Assembly (NCBI GenBank): GCA_023421075.1
Contig: JAEZUM010000023.1
Location: 1-64,000, forward strand
DNA length: 64,000 nt
From: Bacillota bacterium
Lineage (GTDB): Bacteria > Bacillota > Clostridia > Lachnospirales > Lachnospiraceae
Direction: 5' to 3'
Shown here: positions 22,931 to 31,420 of the stretch, piece by piece
How the letters are laid out: each line of letters begins with the position of its first letter
Numbering within the stretch: position 1 is the stretch's first letter
Notes under the pieces: generated by a model
What the model was told of the DNA's origin: nothing
Database searches by the model: none
Seen by the model: only the letters and a program-made list of their open reading frames with translations
Translations under genes and position numbers: made by a program

Positions 22931-25021
22931 ATGCTTATTAAAAAGCTAAAAATAAATTATTTTGGACGATTTCATAATAAGGAAATTGAGCTAAGACCTG
23001 GAGTTAATCTGATTTATGGAGAAAATGAGGCGGGCAAGTCCACGATACATTCCTTTATTAAGGGGATGCTCTTTGGAATTGAACGAATAAGAGGCCGGGG
23101 AGCTTCTTCCAAAGAGGATCTGTATATCAGATATCTTCCCTGGGACTATCCGGGTGCTTACAGCGGCAGTATGGATATCGAAATCGAGGGGAGGCAGTAT
23201 CGGCTGCAGAGAAGCTTTCATGCGAATGACAAAAGCTTCTCAATGATTGATATATCGACAGGTCGAGAGATAATGCTCAAGGAGGGTATGCTCAGTGAGC
23301 TGGTCCCCGGCTTATCGGAATCGACCTTTCGAAATACCATTAGCATAGAGCAGCTCAAAGCACAGACGGATTCGGATCTCTCTACCCAGGTGCGTAATTA
23401 TATTGCGAATCTATCGGTAGCCAGGAGTCAGGTGGTGGATGTCGCCAAGGCAGTTGGGTCTCTTACAGAGCAGCGGAAGCAGCTGGAGCTTGCTCTGAAT
23501 CCGGCAGCGCTAATCGCACTACAGAATGAGATTAGGGAAGGTGTTATGCGGGAGGAGAAGCTAGACCTTCTGACCCGACAATTAAAGGAGCTTCAGGAAC
23601 AGGAGAAACAGCTGCTACGCCAGAAGGAGGAGCTGTCCTTGACGAAGGATAACGAAGCTAACCGAAGAATGGAACAGCTTCCGGCTATTTTAGAAAAGTA
23701 TCGTTCTTATGAGGAGCTTCATAAACAAGTATTGCAGATGGAACTTCAGCTTCTTGAGTTAAAGAAAAAGATTTCGGAAGTAGAGCGGCAGCAACAGGCA
23801 CTGGAACAATTGAAATTGGACAGGAAGGCCGCCGATCTCTTAAGAAATGACATATATATACTGGAAAAGCAGGGCGGGGAGCTTGCGAAGGAGCTGGAGG
23901 CTGTGCATAAAGGTGGGAAGCAAATTTTTTATTATAGCATACCCGCAACAGGCATTATTGCTCTTCTGATTGTCTTACTTACCGGATTTCAGCTTCCCGG
24001 TCTTCTTGCGGCAGGTGCCGTGGTGATTATCGGTGTAGTGTGTTATATCTTTCTGAATGGGAGGAATAATAAAAGCATTCATATGCTGGAGGAACAGCAG
24101 GGTATGCTCGTTAAGAAAAGAAATGATGCGCAGAATGAGATTATGGATATCTTGACCAGATATCAGGCAAATCATTTGGAAGCTTTGGCTGACCGACAGG
24201 AGGAGATGCTTCGAAATGTTCTTGCCGTAGAGCATACAAAGGCGCAGCAGACCGAGCTTGAAGAACGAAAAAATACCGTGCAGGACAGCATGGATTCCAT
24301 CTATGATACCATTATGACCTATCTGCAGTATTTCATTCGGGTAGAAGAGCTGACACCCGAGACGATGCAACTAATTACGGAGGACCTTCGTCTAAGAAAG
24401 CAGGAGCGTCAGGACAGACAAGCGGTACTTAATGAAAGCTATGAAGAGTGCCGATTACAGATAGAGAAGCTTCGGTGGGAAATCTCAGCACTAGAGAGTA
24501 ATGAGGATGAGCTGCAGAGAAATCGTGAGAAATATAAGCAAATGAAGCATCAACAGGAGGAAATTACGGTCGAGCTGGAGGCAATCAAGCTTGCATTGTC
24601 CACCATAGGCGAGCTATCTGCTCAGATTCATGATAGCTTTGGCTGTGAGCTCAATGAAGCGGTATCTGAGGTCATCGGTGAGGTGACCGGACAGAGATAC
24701 CAGGATCTTAAGGTGGATGAAAAGCTGGAGATTAAGGTGGAGTGGAATGGTACTTATGTATTGCTGGAGAGACTTAGTGCCGGAACAATTGACCAGGTGT
24801 TCTTTGCTCTGCGTCTGGCAGTTGCAGATCTACTTTTGGGTAAGGATAAGGTTCCCCTCCTGTTTGATGATAGCTTTGCCCTATACGATGATAACAGAGT
24901 GAGGGCAGCCTTGGTGGAGGTAGCCAAAAGAAAACAGAGTATCCTGTTCACCTGTCATAAGAGAGAACAGCAGCTTCTCGAGGAGCTACAGCTCCCCTAT
25001 CATCTTGTGAAGCTCTCTTAA
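22931..25021 (+). CDS. YhaN-like SMC-type ATPase with central membrane hairpin
   Basis: 696 residues. Walker A GENEAGKST (30-38) and the ABC signature LSAGTIDQVFFALRLAVADL with Walker B PLLFDDSFALYDD near the C-terminus form the split ATPase head. Long Gln/Glu-rich coiled coils (about 195-320, 380-570) flank two membrane helices (about 335-375, IPATGIIALLIVLLTG and AAGAVVIIGVVCYIFL), a feature shared with YhaN but not SbcC. It probably partners the YhaO-like nuclease upstream in DNA end processing at the membrane. It is a little shorter than typical SbcC. Confidence 0.85.
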   Translation: MLIKKLKINYFGRFHNKEIELRPGVNLIYGENEAGKSTIHSFIKGMLFGIERIRGRGASSKEDLYIRYLPWDYPGAYSGSMDIEIEGRQYRLQRSFHANDKSFSMIDISTGREIMLKEGMLSELVPGLSESTFRNTISIEQLKAQTDSDLSTQVRNYIANLSVARSQVVDVAKAVGSLTEQRKQLELALNPAALIALQNEIREGVMREEKLDLLTRQLKELQEQEKQLLRQKEELSLTKDNEANRRMEQLPAILEKYRSYEELHKQVLQMELQLLELKKKISEVERQQQALEQLKLDRKAADLLRNDIYILEKQGGELAKELEAVHKGGKQIFYYSIPATGIIALLIVLLTGFQLPGLLAAGAVVIIGVVCYIFLNGRNNKSIHMLEEQQGMLVKKRNDAQNEIMDILTRYQANHLEALADRQEEMLRNVLAVEHTKAQQTELEERKNTVQDSMDSIYDTIMTYLQYFIRVEELTPETMQLITEDLRLRKQERQDRQAVLNESYEECRLQIEKLRWEISALESNEDELQRNREKYKQMKHQQEEITVELEAIKLALSTIGELSAQIHDSFGCELNEAVSEVIGEVTGQRYQDLKVDEKLEIKVEWNGTYVLLERLSAGTIDQVFFALRLAVADLLLGKDKVPLLFDDSFALYDDNRVRAALVEVAKRKQSILFTCHKREQQLLEELQLPYHLVKLS

Positions 25022-25090
25022 GGGAACTGGTTACTGTGAAATATACAGAATTGTAATTGTTAATAAGGACAGAATAGGCGAGGGATAAAA

Positions 25091-27445
25091 GTGCAGAAGA
25101 AACAAGGAAGGAACATAACAAAAAGGAAGAGCGGAAGAAGCATAAGAGGTAAGATCAAGGTTGGACTACAATTTTTACTTTTTATCACCTTGCTTTCCAT
25201 CGTAGTTGCGATGTTCTATTTCTATAAAGAATATGGGAAGACAATTATTGATCTGCAGTCCGATGCGAAGCAAAAGGTCAGAGCCTCAACAGAGGATACC
25301 TTTAAGCCTTCCCAGACCAGTCTGGTATATGATTTCGAAGGCAACCTGATCTCTACCTTAAAGTCAGAGAAGGATGTCTATTATATTGATTATACGGACA
25401 TTCCCAAGGCAGCAGTCAATGCCATGGTGGTTTCGGAGGATCGAAAATTTCTCGAACATAATGGGGTTGATTATCTTGCCAATATCCGAGCTGCGATAGC
25501 ATTAATTAAGCACAAGGGAGAGATTACCCAGGGAGCCAGCACGATAACACAGCAGGTTGCGCGCAATATCTTCCTAAGCCATACTGTTTCCTATGAGCGC
25601 AAGATTGAAGAGATATTTGCCGCTCAGGAACTGGAGAAGATATATTCCAAGACTGAGATTATGGAATTCTATCTGAACGGCATCTACTTTGCCAATGGTC
25701 ATTACGGAATACAGGCAGCATCCCTTGGTTACTTCTCGGAGGGAGTGAATACCCTCAGTTTGTCTCAGATTGCGTTTTTATGTACGATTCCAAACAATCC
25801 GAACCTTTATAACCCCGTAACCAATATGGAGAATACCTTAAAGCGTCGGGATCGTATCCTGGATCAATTATTTGAGGAAGAAATGATTACCGAAGAGGAA
25901 TATAACGAGGCGTTAAAGGAGAAGATCAAGTTAAATCAGGAGAAGTCGGATAAGAAAAATTATGTGGAGACCTATACCTATTACTCTGCGATTCGGGCAC
26001 TGATGAAGGCAAATGGCTTTGAATTCCGTTACCAATTTGAAACAGAGGAGGAGCAGACAGCCTATGAAGAGGAATATTATGATATGTATTATCGGTATCA
26101 GAAGGATCTCTACATTCGGGGCTACCGTATCTATACCTCCATTGATCTGAATAAGCAGGATCTGTTACAGCAGGCAGTGGATGATGCGTTATCGGATTTT
26201 AAGAAAAAGAATGAAGAGGGTATCTACCAGATGCAGGGGGCCGCAGTCTGTATCGATAATGATAGCGGCAGAGTGGTGGCAATTGTCGGAGGAAGAGAGC
26301 AAAAGAGCGAGGGCTATACTTTGAATCGGGGATATCAAAGCTTTCGTCAGCCGGGCAGTGCGATCAAGCCATTAATAGTATATACGCCATCTTTCGAGCA
26401 GGGTTATACACCGGAGAGTATGGTGGACGATACCAAATTCGAAGGTGGTCCCAAGAACTCCGGAGGTAGTTATCTGGGTAAGATGAAGCTTCAGCGTGCC
26501 ATTGAACTATCAAAGAATACGGTCGCCTGGAAGCTCTTCGAGGAATTAACGCCGAAGGTTGGTTTGTCTTATCTTCGAAAGATGAACTTCTCGAAAATCA
26601 GTGACAGCGATTATGTACCGGCAGCCTCTCTTGGAGGGTTGACGGTAGGAACAAGCCCTATCGAGATGGCAGCTGCTTATGCCACATTAGTGAATGACGG
26701 TTATTATAGGGTGCCGACCTGTATTATTAAAATCATGGATTCGGAAGGAAATGAGATCGTTGGGGACGAGATGGAGACAAAACAAATCTATCAGACGAAG
26801 GCGTCCCGAATCATGACGGAAGCATTGACCGGTGTTATCACGAACGGTACAGCAAAGGGGTTAGGACTCTCCCACACGGTAAGTGCCGGAAAGACGGGAA
26901 CCACAAATGATAAGAAGGATGGTTGGTTCGTAGGTTATACCCCTTATTATACCACCAGTGTTTGGGTTGGCTACGATATGCCGAAGACAGTCGATAATCT
27001 TCAAGGCGCAACGTATCCAGGGACTATATGGCATGACTTTATGGAACAAATTCACGATTCGTCGATGACAAAGAAATTTGAGTTCTATGATTGGAAGGCT
27101 GAATGGAAGGCGAAAGAGGAGGAGGCAGCGAAACAGAAGGCGTTGGAAGAGGCAGAGAAAAAGGCTCTGAAGGAAGAACAAGAGATGGACGGACAAGAGA
27201 AGGAAGAGTCGGAGACACAGCCAAAGGATACAACGGATATGGATCCTGAGTCGAACAACGTTGGTACGGAGAATGGAACTATCATAAACGAGGAGAATGA
27301 AACCAAATCGGAGGAGACGACCGATGAGGATATGGGAGGGACATTAGAGGACGAAACCTTTGAAGAAGATGAGGCTGAGGTACTGCCGTCCGATGAAGTT
27401 ACTGTCCCGGAGGGACCAGCAGCGGATGAGAATGTGGCACCGTAG
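25091..27445 (+). CDS. Class A penicillin-binding protein (PBP1A-type)
   Basis: 784 residues, GTG start after GCGAGGGA. A short cytoplasmic basic segment and membrane helix (23-45) precede the GT51 glycosyltransferase domain (about 75-250; catalytic E116 in VVSEDRKFLEHNG, and QGASTITQQVARN). The transpeptidase domain (380-660) has S423-AI-K426, S474-K-N476 and K601-T-G. It polymerises and crosslinks peptidoglycan outside the membrane. The C-terminal 110 residues are very rich in Glu, Asp and Lys and are probably disordered. It ends at a strong convergent terminator. Confidence 0.95.
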   Translation: MQKKQGRNITKRKSGRSIRGKIKVGLQFLLFITLLSIVVAMFYFYKEYGKTIIDLQSDAKQKVRASTEDTFKPSQTSLVYDFEGNLISTLKSEKDVYYIDYTDIPKAAVNAMVVSEDRKFLEHNGVDYLANIRAAIALIKHKGEITQGASTITQQVARNIFLSHTVSYERKIEEIFAAQELEKIYSKTEIMEFYLNGIYFANGHYGIQAASLGYFSEGVNTLSLSQIAFLCTIPNNPNLYNPVTNMENTLKRRDRILDQLFEEEMITEEEYNEALKEKIKLNQEKSDKKNYVETYTYYSAIRALMKANGFEFRYQFETEEEQTAYEEEYYDMYYRYQKDLYIRGYRIYTSIDLNKQDLLQQAVDDALSDFKKKNEEGIYQMQGAAVCIDNDSGRVVAIVGGREQKSEGYTLNRGYQSFRQPGSAIKPLIVYTPSFEQGYTPESMVDDTKFEGGPKNSGGSYLGKMKLQRAIELSKNTVAWKLFEELTPKVGLSYLRKMNFSKISDSDYVPAASLGGLTVGTSPIEMAAAYATLVNDGYYRVPTCIIKIMDSEGNEIVGDEMETKQIYQTKASRIMTEALTGVITNGTAKGLGLSHTVSAGKTGTTNDKKDGWFVGYTPYYTTSVWVGYDMPKTVDNLQGATYPGTIWHDFMEQIHDSSMTKKFEFYDWKAEWKAKEEEAAKQKALEEAEKKALKEEQEMDGQEKEESETQPKDTTDMDPESNNVGTENGTIINEENETKSEETTDEDMGGTLEDETFEEDEAEVLPSDEVTVPEGPAADENVAP

Positions 27446-27485
27446 CATTGCAGTGATAATATTTTGACTGGAACTATAATTATGA

Positions 27486-27516
27486 AAGGCAGGTGCATGA
27501 TCGATGCACCTGCCTT
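27486..27516. terminator. Terminator between PBP gene and prs
   Basis: A perfect 13-base stem (27486-27498 and 27504-27516) with a 5-base loop, between convergent genes; the tail TCCTTATAAC is T-rich on the plus strand. Confidence 0.8.
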
Positions 27517-27538
27517 CCTTATAACTTATTCAATTGGA

Positions 27539-28756
27539 TTAGTCTCCAACGTTATTCTTAATATCTTTAGAGGTTAATTTTCTTCCTCCCTGATTGTATT
27601 CCTTTAAGATGCTTTGAATTCGTTCAACCGGGTTCAGTAAGCCGCTGATGCTGTTATCATGATTGAGGGTATCGATGATAAGCGCAACGTATTTACTCAT
27701 GTCAACATTGATATACCAGGGCTTGGATAATAAATCAGGTGTCTGATAGATCAGGTTAGTGGTAAGAACACGGTAGATCAATCCCGATTCATAAGCCTCG
27801 TCCAGCTTATCAAATCCATTGGTGAAGAGACCAAACGTAGAAGCGACGAAGATACGTCCGGCATTTCTCTTCTTTAATTCGGTAGCAACATCCAGGATGC
27901 TTTCACCGGAGGAGATCATATCATCTACGATTAATATATCCTTCCCTGCAATGTCAGTACCCAGGAATTCATGAGCGACGATGGGGTTACGTCCCTTGAC
28001 GATCTTGGTATAATCACGTCTCTTATAGAACATACCCATATCAAGACCGAGAACGTTGGCAAAGTATACTGCTCTTGACATACCGCCTTCATCCGGGCTG
28101 ATTACCATCATATGATCGGAATCTAAGCGGATGTCCGGAACATTATGAAGCATCGCTTTGATGAACTGATAATTCGGAGCTACCGTTTCAAGGCTGTTAA
28201 GGGGGATTGCATTCTGTACTCTGGGGTCGTGAGCATCAAAGGTAATAATACTCTCTACACCCATTTTCGTAAGCTCTTGTAATGCCAATGCACAGTCAAG
28301 AGATTCTCTGGAGCTTCTTCTATGCTGTCTGCCTTCATATAAGTAAGGCATAATTACTGTTATTCTTCTGGCTTTACCACCAACGGCTGCGATAATTCTC
28401 TTCAGATCCTGATAATGATCATCAGGTGACATGTGATTCTCATGTCCACACACGGAGTAGGTTAAACTGTAATTTGTTACGTCAACGAGAAGGTATAAAT
28501 CAGAGCCGCGCACAGATTCTTTAATCTGTCCTTTTGCCTCACCTGTACCGAATCTGGGGCAACATGCCTTCATTAAGTAAGAGTCTCTTTGATATCCGGC
28601 AAATGCGATGGTACCTTTGTGTTCACTTTCTCTCGAATTGCGCCACTCAACAAGGTATTCATTCACGCGTTGTCCAAGGGTTTTACTGCTCTCAAGAGCA
28701 ATAATACCAAGCGGTCCTACAGGAATTGTTTCAACGATCTTCTGTTGCATTGACAT
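27539..28756 (-). CDS. prs: Ribose-phosphate pyrophosphokinase (long form)
   Basis: 405 residues against about 315 in standard PRPP synthetases. FDAHDPRVQN and the PRPP-binding loop ILIVDDMISSGESIL are intact, and the catalytic flexible-loop region is present around PYLYEGRQHRRSSRESLDCA. The extra length lies mostly in the N-terminal half and a C-terminal tail. It makes PRPP from ribose-5-phosphate and ATP for nucleotide, His and Trp synthesis. Start 28756 follows GGAGGG by 7 bases; an upstream in-frame ATG at 28792 would place this RBS inside the gene. It is transcribed alone. Confidence 0.88.
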   Translation of the reverse strand: MSMQQKIVETIPVGPLGIIALESSKTLGQRVNEYLVEWRNSRESEHKGTIAFAGYQRDSYLMKACCPRFGTGEAKGQIKESVRGSDLYLLVDVTNYSLTYSVCGHENHMSPDDHYQDLKRIIAAVGGKARRITVIMPYLYEGRQHRRSSRESLDCALALQELTKMGVESIITFDAHDPRVQNAIPLNSLETVAPNYQFIKAMLHNVPDIRLDSDHMMVISPDEGGMSRAVYFANVLGLDMGMFYKRRDYTKIVKGRNPIVAHEFLGTDIAGKDILIVDDMISSGESILDVATELKKRNAGRIFVASTFGLFTNGFDKLDEAYESGLIYRVLTTNLIYQTPDLLSKPWYINVDMSKYVALIIDTLNHDNSISGLLNPVERIQSILKEYNQGGRKLTSKDIKNNVGD

Positions 28757-28851
28757 TAGATTTCCCTCCATGAAAATAAGAATTGGTTTCAAAAGCCATT
28801 AAAGTTATAACATATAGTAAATTCATTCGTCAAGCTAGATTTCAGCTTTTC

Positions 28852-29856
28852 TTAAGAATTCACATGGTTGACTGCCTTGAGCAGACGGATGTCTTCTCCG
28901 ATAATACGTTGAACATTATAGCTGCTTACAATCCTCGAAAATATACGTTCCCCATAAGTGGTATTTATATTCGGAAGAGATAAATTTGTGGAAATAATCG
29001 TTGATTTCTGACGCAATAATCGCTCGTTTAATATAAGATAGAGCTGCGAATTCGTGAAGGAATTATTTAGCTCTGTTCCAAGGTCATCAATAATTAGTAA
29101 ATCACATTCCAGAATGTAATCAAATTGATTGGAAGCATGATAAGAACTGTCCTCATCCTTGCTGAATTTGTTCTTTTCAAGAATATCAAACAAACGGAAG
29201 GCGGTCAGGTAGATTACCGTAAAACCGTGATCGAGCAGTTCCTTCGCAATACAGTTGGCCAGAAAGGTCTTTCCAACACCGGTATTGCCGAGAAGTAGAA
29301 GGTTGTCATGATTTTTAGGGAAATGCTTTATAAAATTCTTGCAACCGGCAACGACCTTCTGCATATTGGATAGTGGTGATAAACCAAGGGAGTCATCGAC
29401 ATAATCATCGGAATAAAAACGAAAGGAGAATTTATTGAAATTCTCGTTTGCTAAGATGGCTTTAATATTAGAATCGGAATACATTAAATCCGCAATTGCC
29501 TGCTTGAAGCAATTGCATTTTTCGTTCCCGATATAACCGGTGTCCTGACATTTATTACATTGGTAATGCATTTGAAGGTAATCAGTGGGAAGACCCCCTT
29601 GAACCAGTAGCTCTGTCTTTTTAGAATTCTGCTCGGCAAGCTTCTCTTTCAGAGCAAGTAAAGCACTGTCATCGCCGCGAAGAGCCATCCTTCCGCTCTG
29701 CGCCGAGAGAGAGATGATCTCCTCCTCTAACGCCTTTAGTTCAGGAATGAGACGATAAGCATTGGCAATACGACGGTCCAAATCATGCTTATCGGAAATT
29801 CTGCGGCTGTCATATTCCCGTAAAATCTGGTTGTATTGGTCGTTCTTTAGGGCCAT
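28852..29856 (-). CDS. DnaC/DnaI-type helicase loader
   Basis: 334 residues. An N-terminal coiled region and a zinc motif (CNKCQDTGYIGNEKCNC, about 108-124) precede an AAA+ domain with Walker A LLLGNTGVGKTFLAN and Walker B CDLLIIDDLGTEL, as in DnaI/DnaC. It should load the replicative helicase during initiation and restart. It is 15 bases downstream of the DnaD-like gene, the usual clostridial pair equivalent to Bacillus dnaB-dnaI. Confidence 0.92.
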   Translation of the reverse strand: MALKNDQYNQILREYDSRRISDKHDLDRRIANAYRLIPELKALEEEIISLSAQSGRMALRGDDSALLALKEKLAEQNSKKTELLVQGGLPTDYLQMHYQCNKCQDTGYIGNEKCNCFKQAIADLMYSDSNIKAILANENFNKFSFRFYSDDYVDDSLGLSPLSNMQKVVAGCKNFIKHFPKNHDNLLLLGNTGVGKTFLANCIAKELLDHGFTVIYLTAFRLFDILEKNKFSKDEDSSYHASNQFDYILECDLLIIDDLGTELNNSFTNSQLYLILNERLLRQKSTIISTNLSLPNINTTYGERIFSRIVSSYNVQRIIGEDIRLLKAVNHVNS

Positions 29857-29871
29857 AATCTTCGATCTCCT

Positions 29872-30951
29872 TTATAAGCCTTTGTTTAGAAGCTTACGCT
29901 CCAGGTCTGCATAATCCTGTGCGGAATAGGTACGCTGAGGAAACTGATTAAATTTATTCGGAGTTGGCTTGACCATCGTAGTAACCTTATTCATATCAAG
30001 GTTCTTACTGGTCTTGCTGAACTCATCATCCAATCTGGCTATATCAGTCAAGGTTTTTGCGTTTTTCTTATACCAGGTCTCAAGAATCTTATCGGTATAT
30101 TTGAAGTCTGGCTTCTGGGTTCTTAGAATGGTGCGATTGCAGGCTTCAATGATAATATCGTCAGAAAAGCCGAATACCTCCACCCATTTTGTGATATATT
30201 GCCGTTCAATCTGCCCGGGAGAACGATTCAGTCCAAAGGCTTTATTAACAGCATTAAAATGCTCGTTGTAGGTAGTGGTTGCTTCCTTTGCTTTTGCCTC
30301 TGTATCAATCCCTTCTTCTGCCCAGGTCAAAGCCACCGCTTCGATGTAGGAAGCGCTCTTCTTGCCCTTGGATACGCAGTATTCAAAGAGATACATGATT
30401 AATTCGGCGGAGAAATGAAGCTCTTCATACAGATAGAGAATCAGTTGAAGATCCATCGGTTTCAGAGGACGATCTAAATAGATCTCCACAATATGCATGG
30501 CCCACTTTATCTCGTCGTTGTTGGTTAACTGGGCAATCTTTTCCGCAGAGTAGCTCTGTCTGGAAGCAGGCTTCGTCTCGGTATGTATACTCACTGCAAT
30601 TTCATCAAGCTCAGTATCGGAATCGGCAGTGGTCATGATATTTGTCGGTGTATTGTTTATCGCTACAAGGCTAATCGCCGTAATATCCTTTTGTGCATTA
30701 CGTGTTAAGGTAAGCAGATTCAGTTTTTCCCAATAAGATAAAGCTCTAATGATATCTTTCTCTGTATTGTCAAGGTGATCAGCAATCGATGATATCGTTA
30801 TCTCGGGGCAGTTTCCGGAGAAGCAACGTAACAGATACAAATAAACCTTAACATAAGCGCCGTTCGCGGAAGGCATAAACTGGTCAATGAAGGTATTCGG
30901 AATAATGGTAACATCGGAAATACCTTCAGCATGTAATGAAATCTTATTCAT
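29872..30951 (-). CDS. DnaD/DnaB_2-domain primosomal protein
   Basis: 359 residues. An N-terminal winged-helix region (about 20-90, ITISSIADHLDNTEKDIIRA) is followed by two DnaB_2 (DnaD C-terminal) domains: ELHFSAELIMYLFEYCVSKG with YIEAVALTW, then WVEVFGFSDDIIIEACNRT with YTDKILETWYKK (both Y-x3-I/V-x3-W motifs). Such proteins remodel DNA and recruit the helicase loader encoded next to it. The promoter lies about 200 bases upstream, giving a long leader, and DnaA boxes are found beyond it. Confidence 0.9.
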   Translation of the reverse strand: MNKISLHAEGISDVTIIPNTFIDQFMPSANGAYVKVYLYLLRCFSGNCPEITISSIADHLDNTEKDIIRALSYWEKLNLLTLTRNAQKDITAISLVAINNTPTNIMTTADSDTELDEIAVSIHTETKPASRQSYSAEKIAQLTNNDEIKWAMHIVEIYLDRPLKPMDLQLILYLYEELHFSAELIMYLFEYCVSKGKKSASYIEAVALTWAEEGIDTEAKAKEATTTYNEHFNAVNKAFGLNRSPGQIERQYITKWVEVFGFSDDIIIEACNRTILRTQKPDFKYTDKILETWYKKNAKTLTDIARLDDEFSKTSKNLDMNKVTTMVKPTPNKFNQFPQRTYSAQDYADLERKLLNKGL

Positions 30952-30993
30952 AGGCTTGGCCCATCCCTTTCACACCTATAATACTATGTATTA

Positions 30994-31035
30994 CTATAAA
31001 CAGATTAGCAACTCAGGTCTCTATACTGTTTATAG
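30994..31035 (-). repeat. Inverted repeat in the dnaD-like gene leader
   Basis: CTATAAACAG (30994-31003) and CTGTTTATAG (31026-31035), perfect 10-base arms 22 bases apart, lie 43-85 bases before the start codon inside the transcribed leader. Operator or RNA hairpin; no T-run. Confidence 0.5.
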
Positions 31036-31161
31036 CAGCTTAGCAGCTCATATGCTACGCATATTCGCTGTCGTTGCACTTCTCCGCCTAACTCATGACC
31101 TTTTCTCGAACAAGCTCGGAAAATGTCCTGACTTAGTCGGACTAATCTGCTTATCGTGCAC

Positions 31162-31190
31162 ATTATAGCACACAACTATTCCGTTGGAAA
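31162..31190 (-). promoter_or_regulatory. Promoter of the dnaD-dnaI operon
   Basis: An extended -10, TGC-TATAAT (TATAAT at 31162-31167, minus strand), with a weak TTTCCA -35 (31185-31190) at 17 bases. It predicts a 5' leader of about 205 bases. Confidence 0.55.
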
Positions 31191-31226
31191 TAGCCTATTT
31201 TCAGTGGTTGTGGAGTTTTTTGGCAT

Positions 31227-31253
31227 TGTGGATACTGTGGATAATGTGGATGG
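31227..31253 (-). promoter_or_regulatory. Three tandem DnaA-box-like 9-mers
   Basis: TGTGGATAC, TGTGGATAA and TGTGGATGG are directly adjacent with 9-base spacing (31227, 31236, 31245). The middle one is a perfect complement of the DnaA box TTATCCACA; the others have one and two changes. Confidence 0.6.
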
Positions 31254-31356
31254 ATTTTAGGTAAAATTATGTAAAAAAATGTAAAAACCATAGGAAATAT
31301 AGTTAAAATCTGAACAATTCCAGCACAAAATCTATAATTGTAGAAAAGAAATTTGT

Positions 31357-31409
31357 GAAAAAAATATCCACAGCATTTATCAATATAAATTGTTGATAAT
31401 GCTGTGGAT
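31357..31409 (-). terminator. Terminator of murC
   Basis: On the minus strand a 17-base stem with one bulge (31393-31409 with 31366-31383) is followed by ATTTTTTTC. The stem arms themselves contain DnaA-box-like sequence. Confidence 0.8.
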
Positions 31410-31420
31410 AATGTGGATAA
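31391..31420 (-). promoter_or_regulatory. Second DnaA-box cluster at the murC 3' end
   Basis: TGTGGATAA occurs twice in tandem (31403-31411 and 31412-31420), both perfect complements of TTATCCACA, with TGTTGATAA at 31391 and, on the other strand, ATATCCACA at 31364. The last box touches the murC stop codon. Confidence 0.65.
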
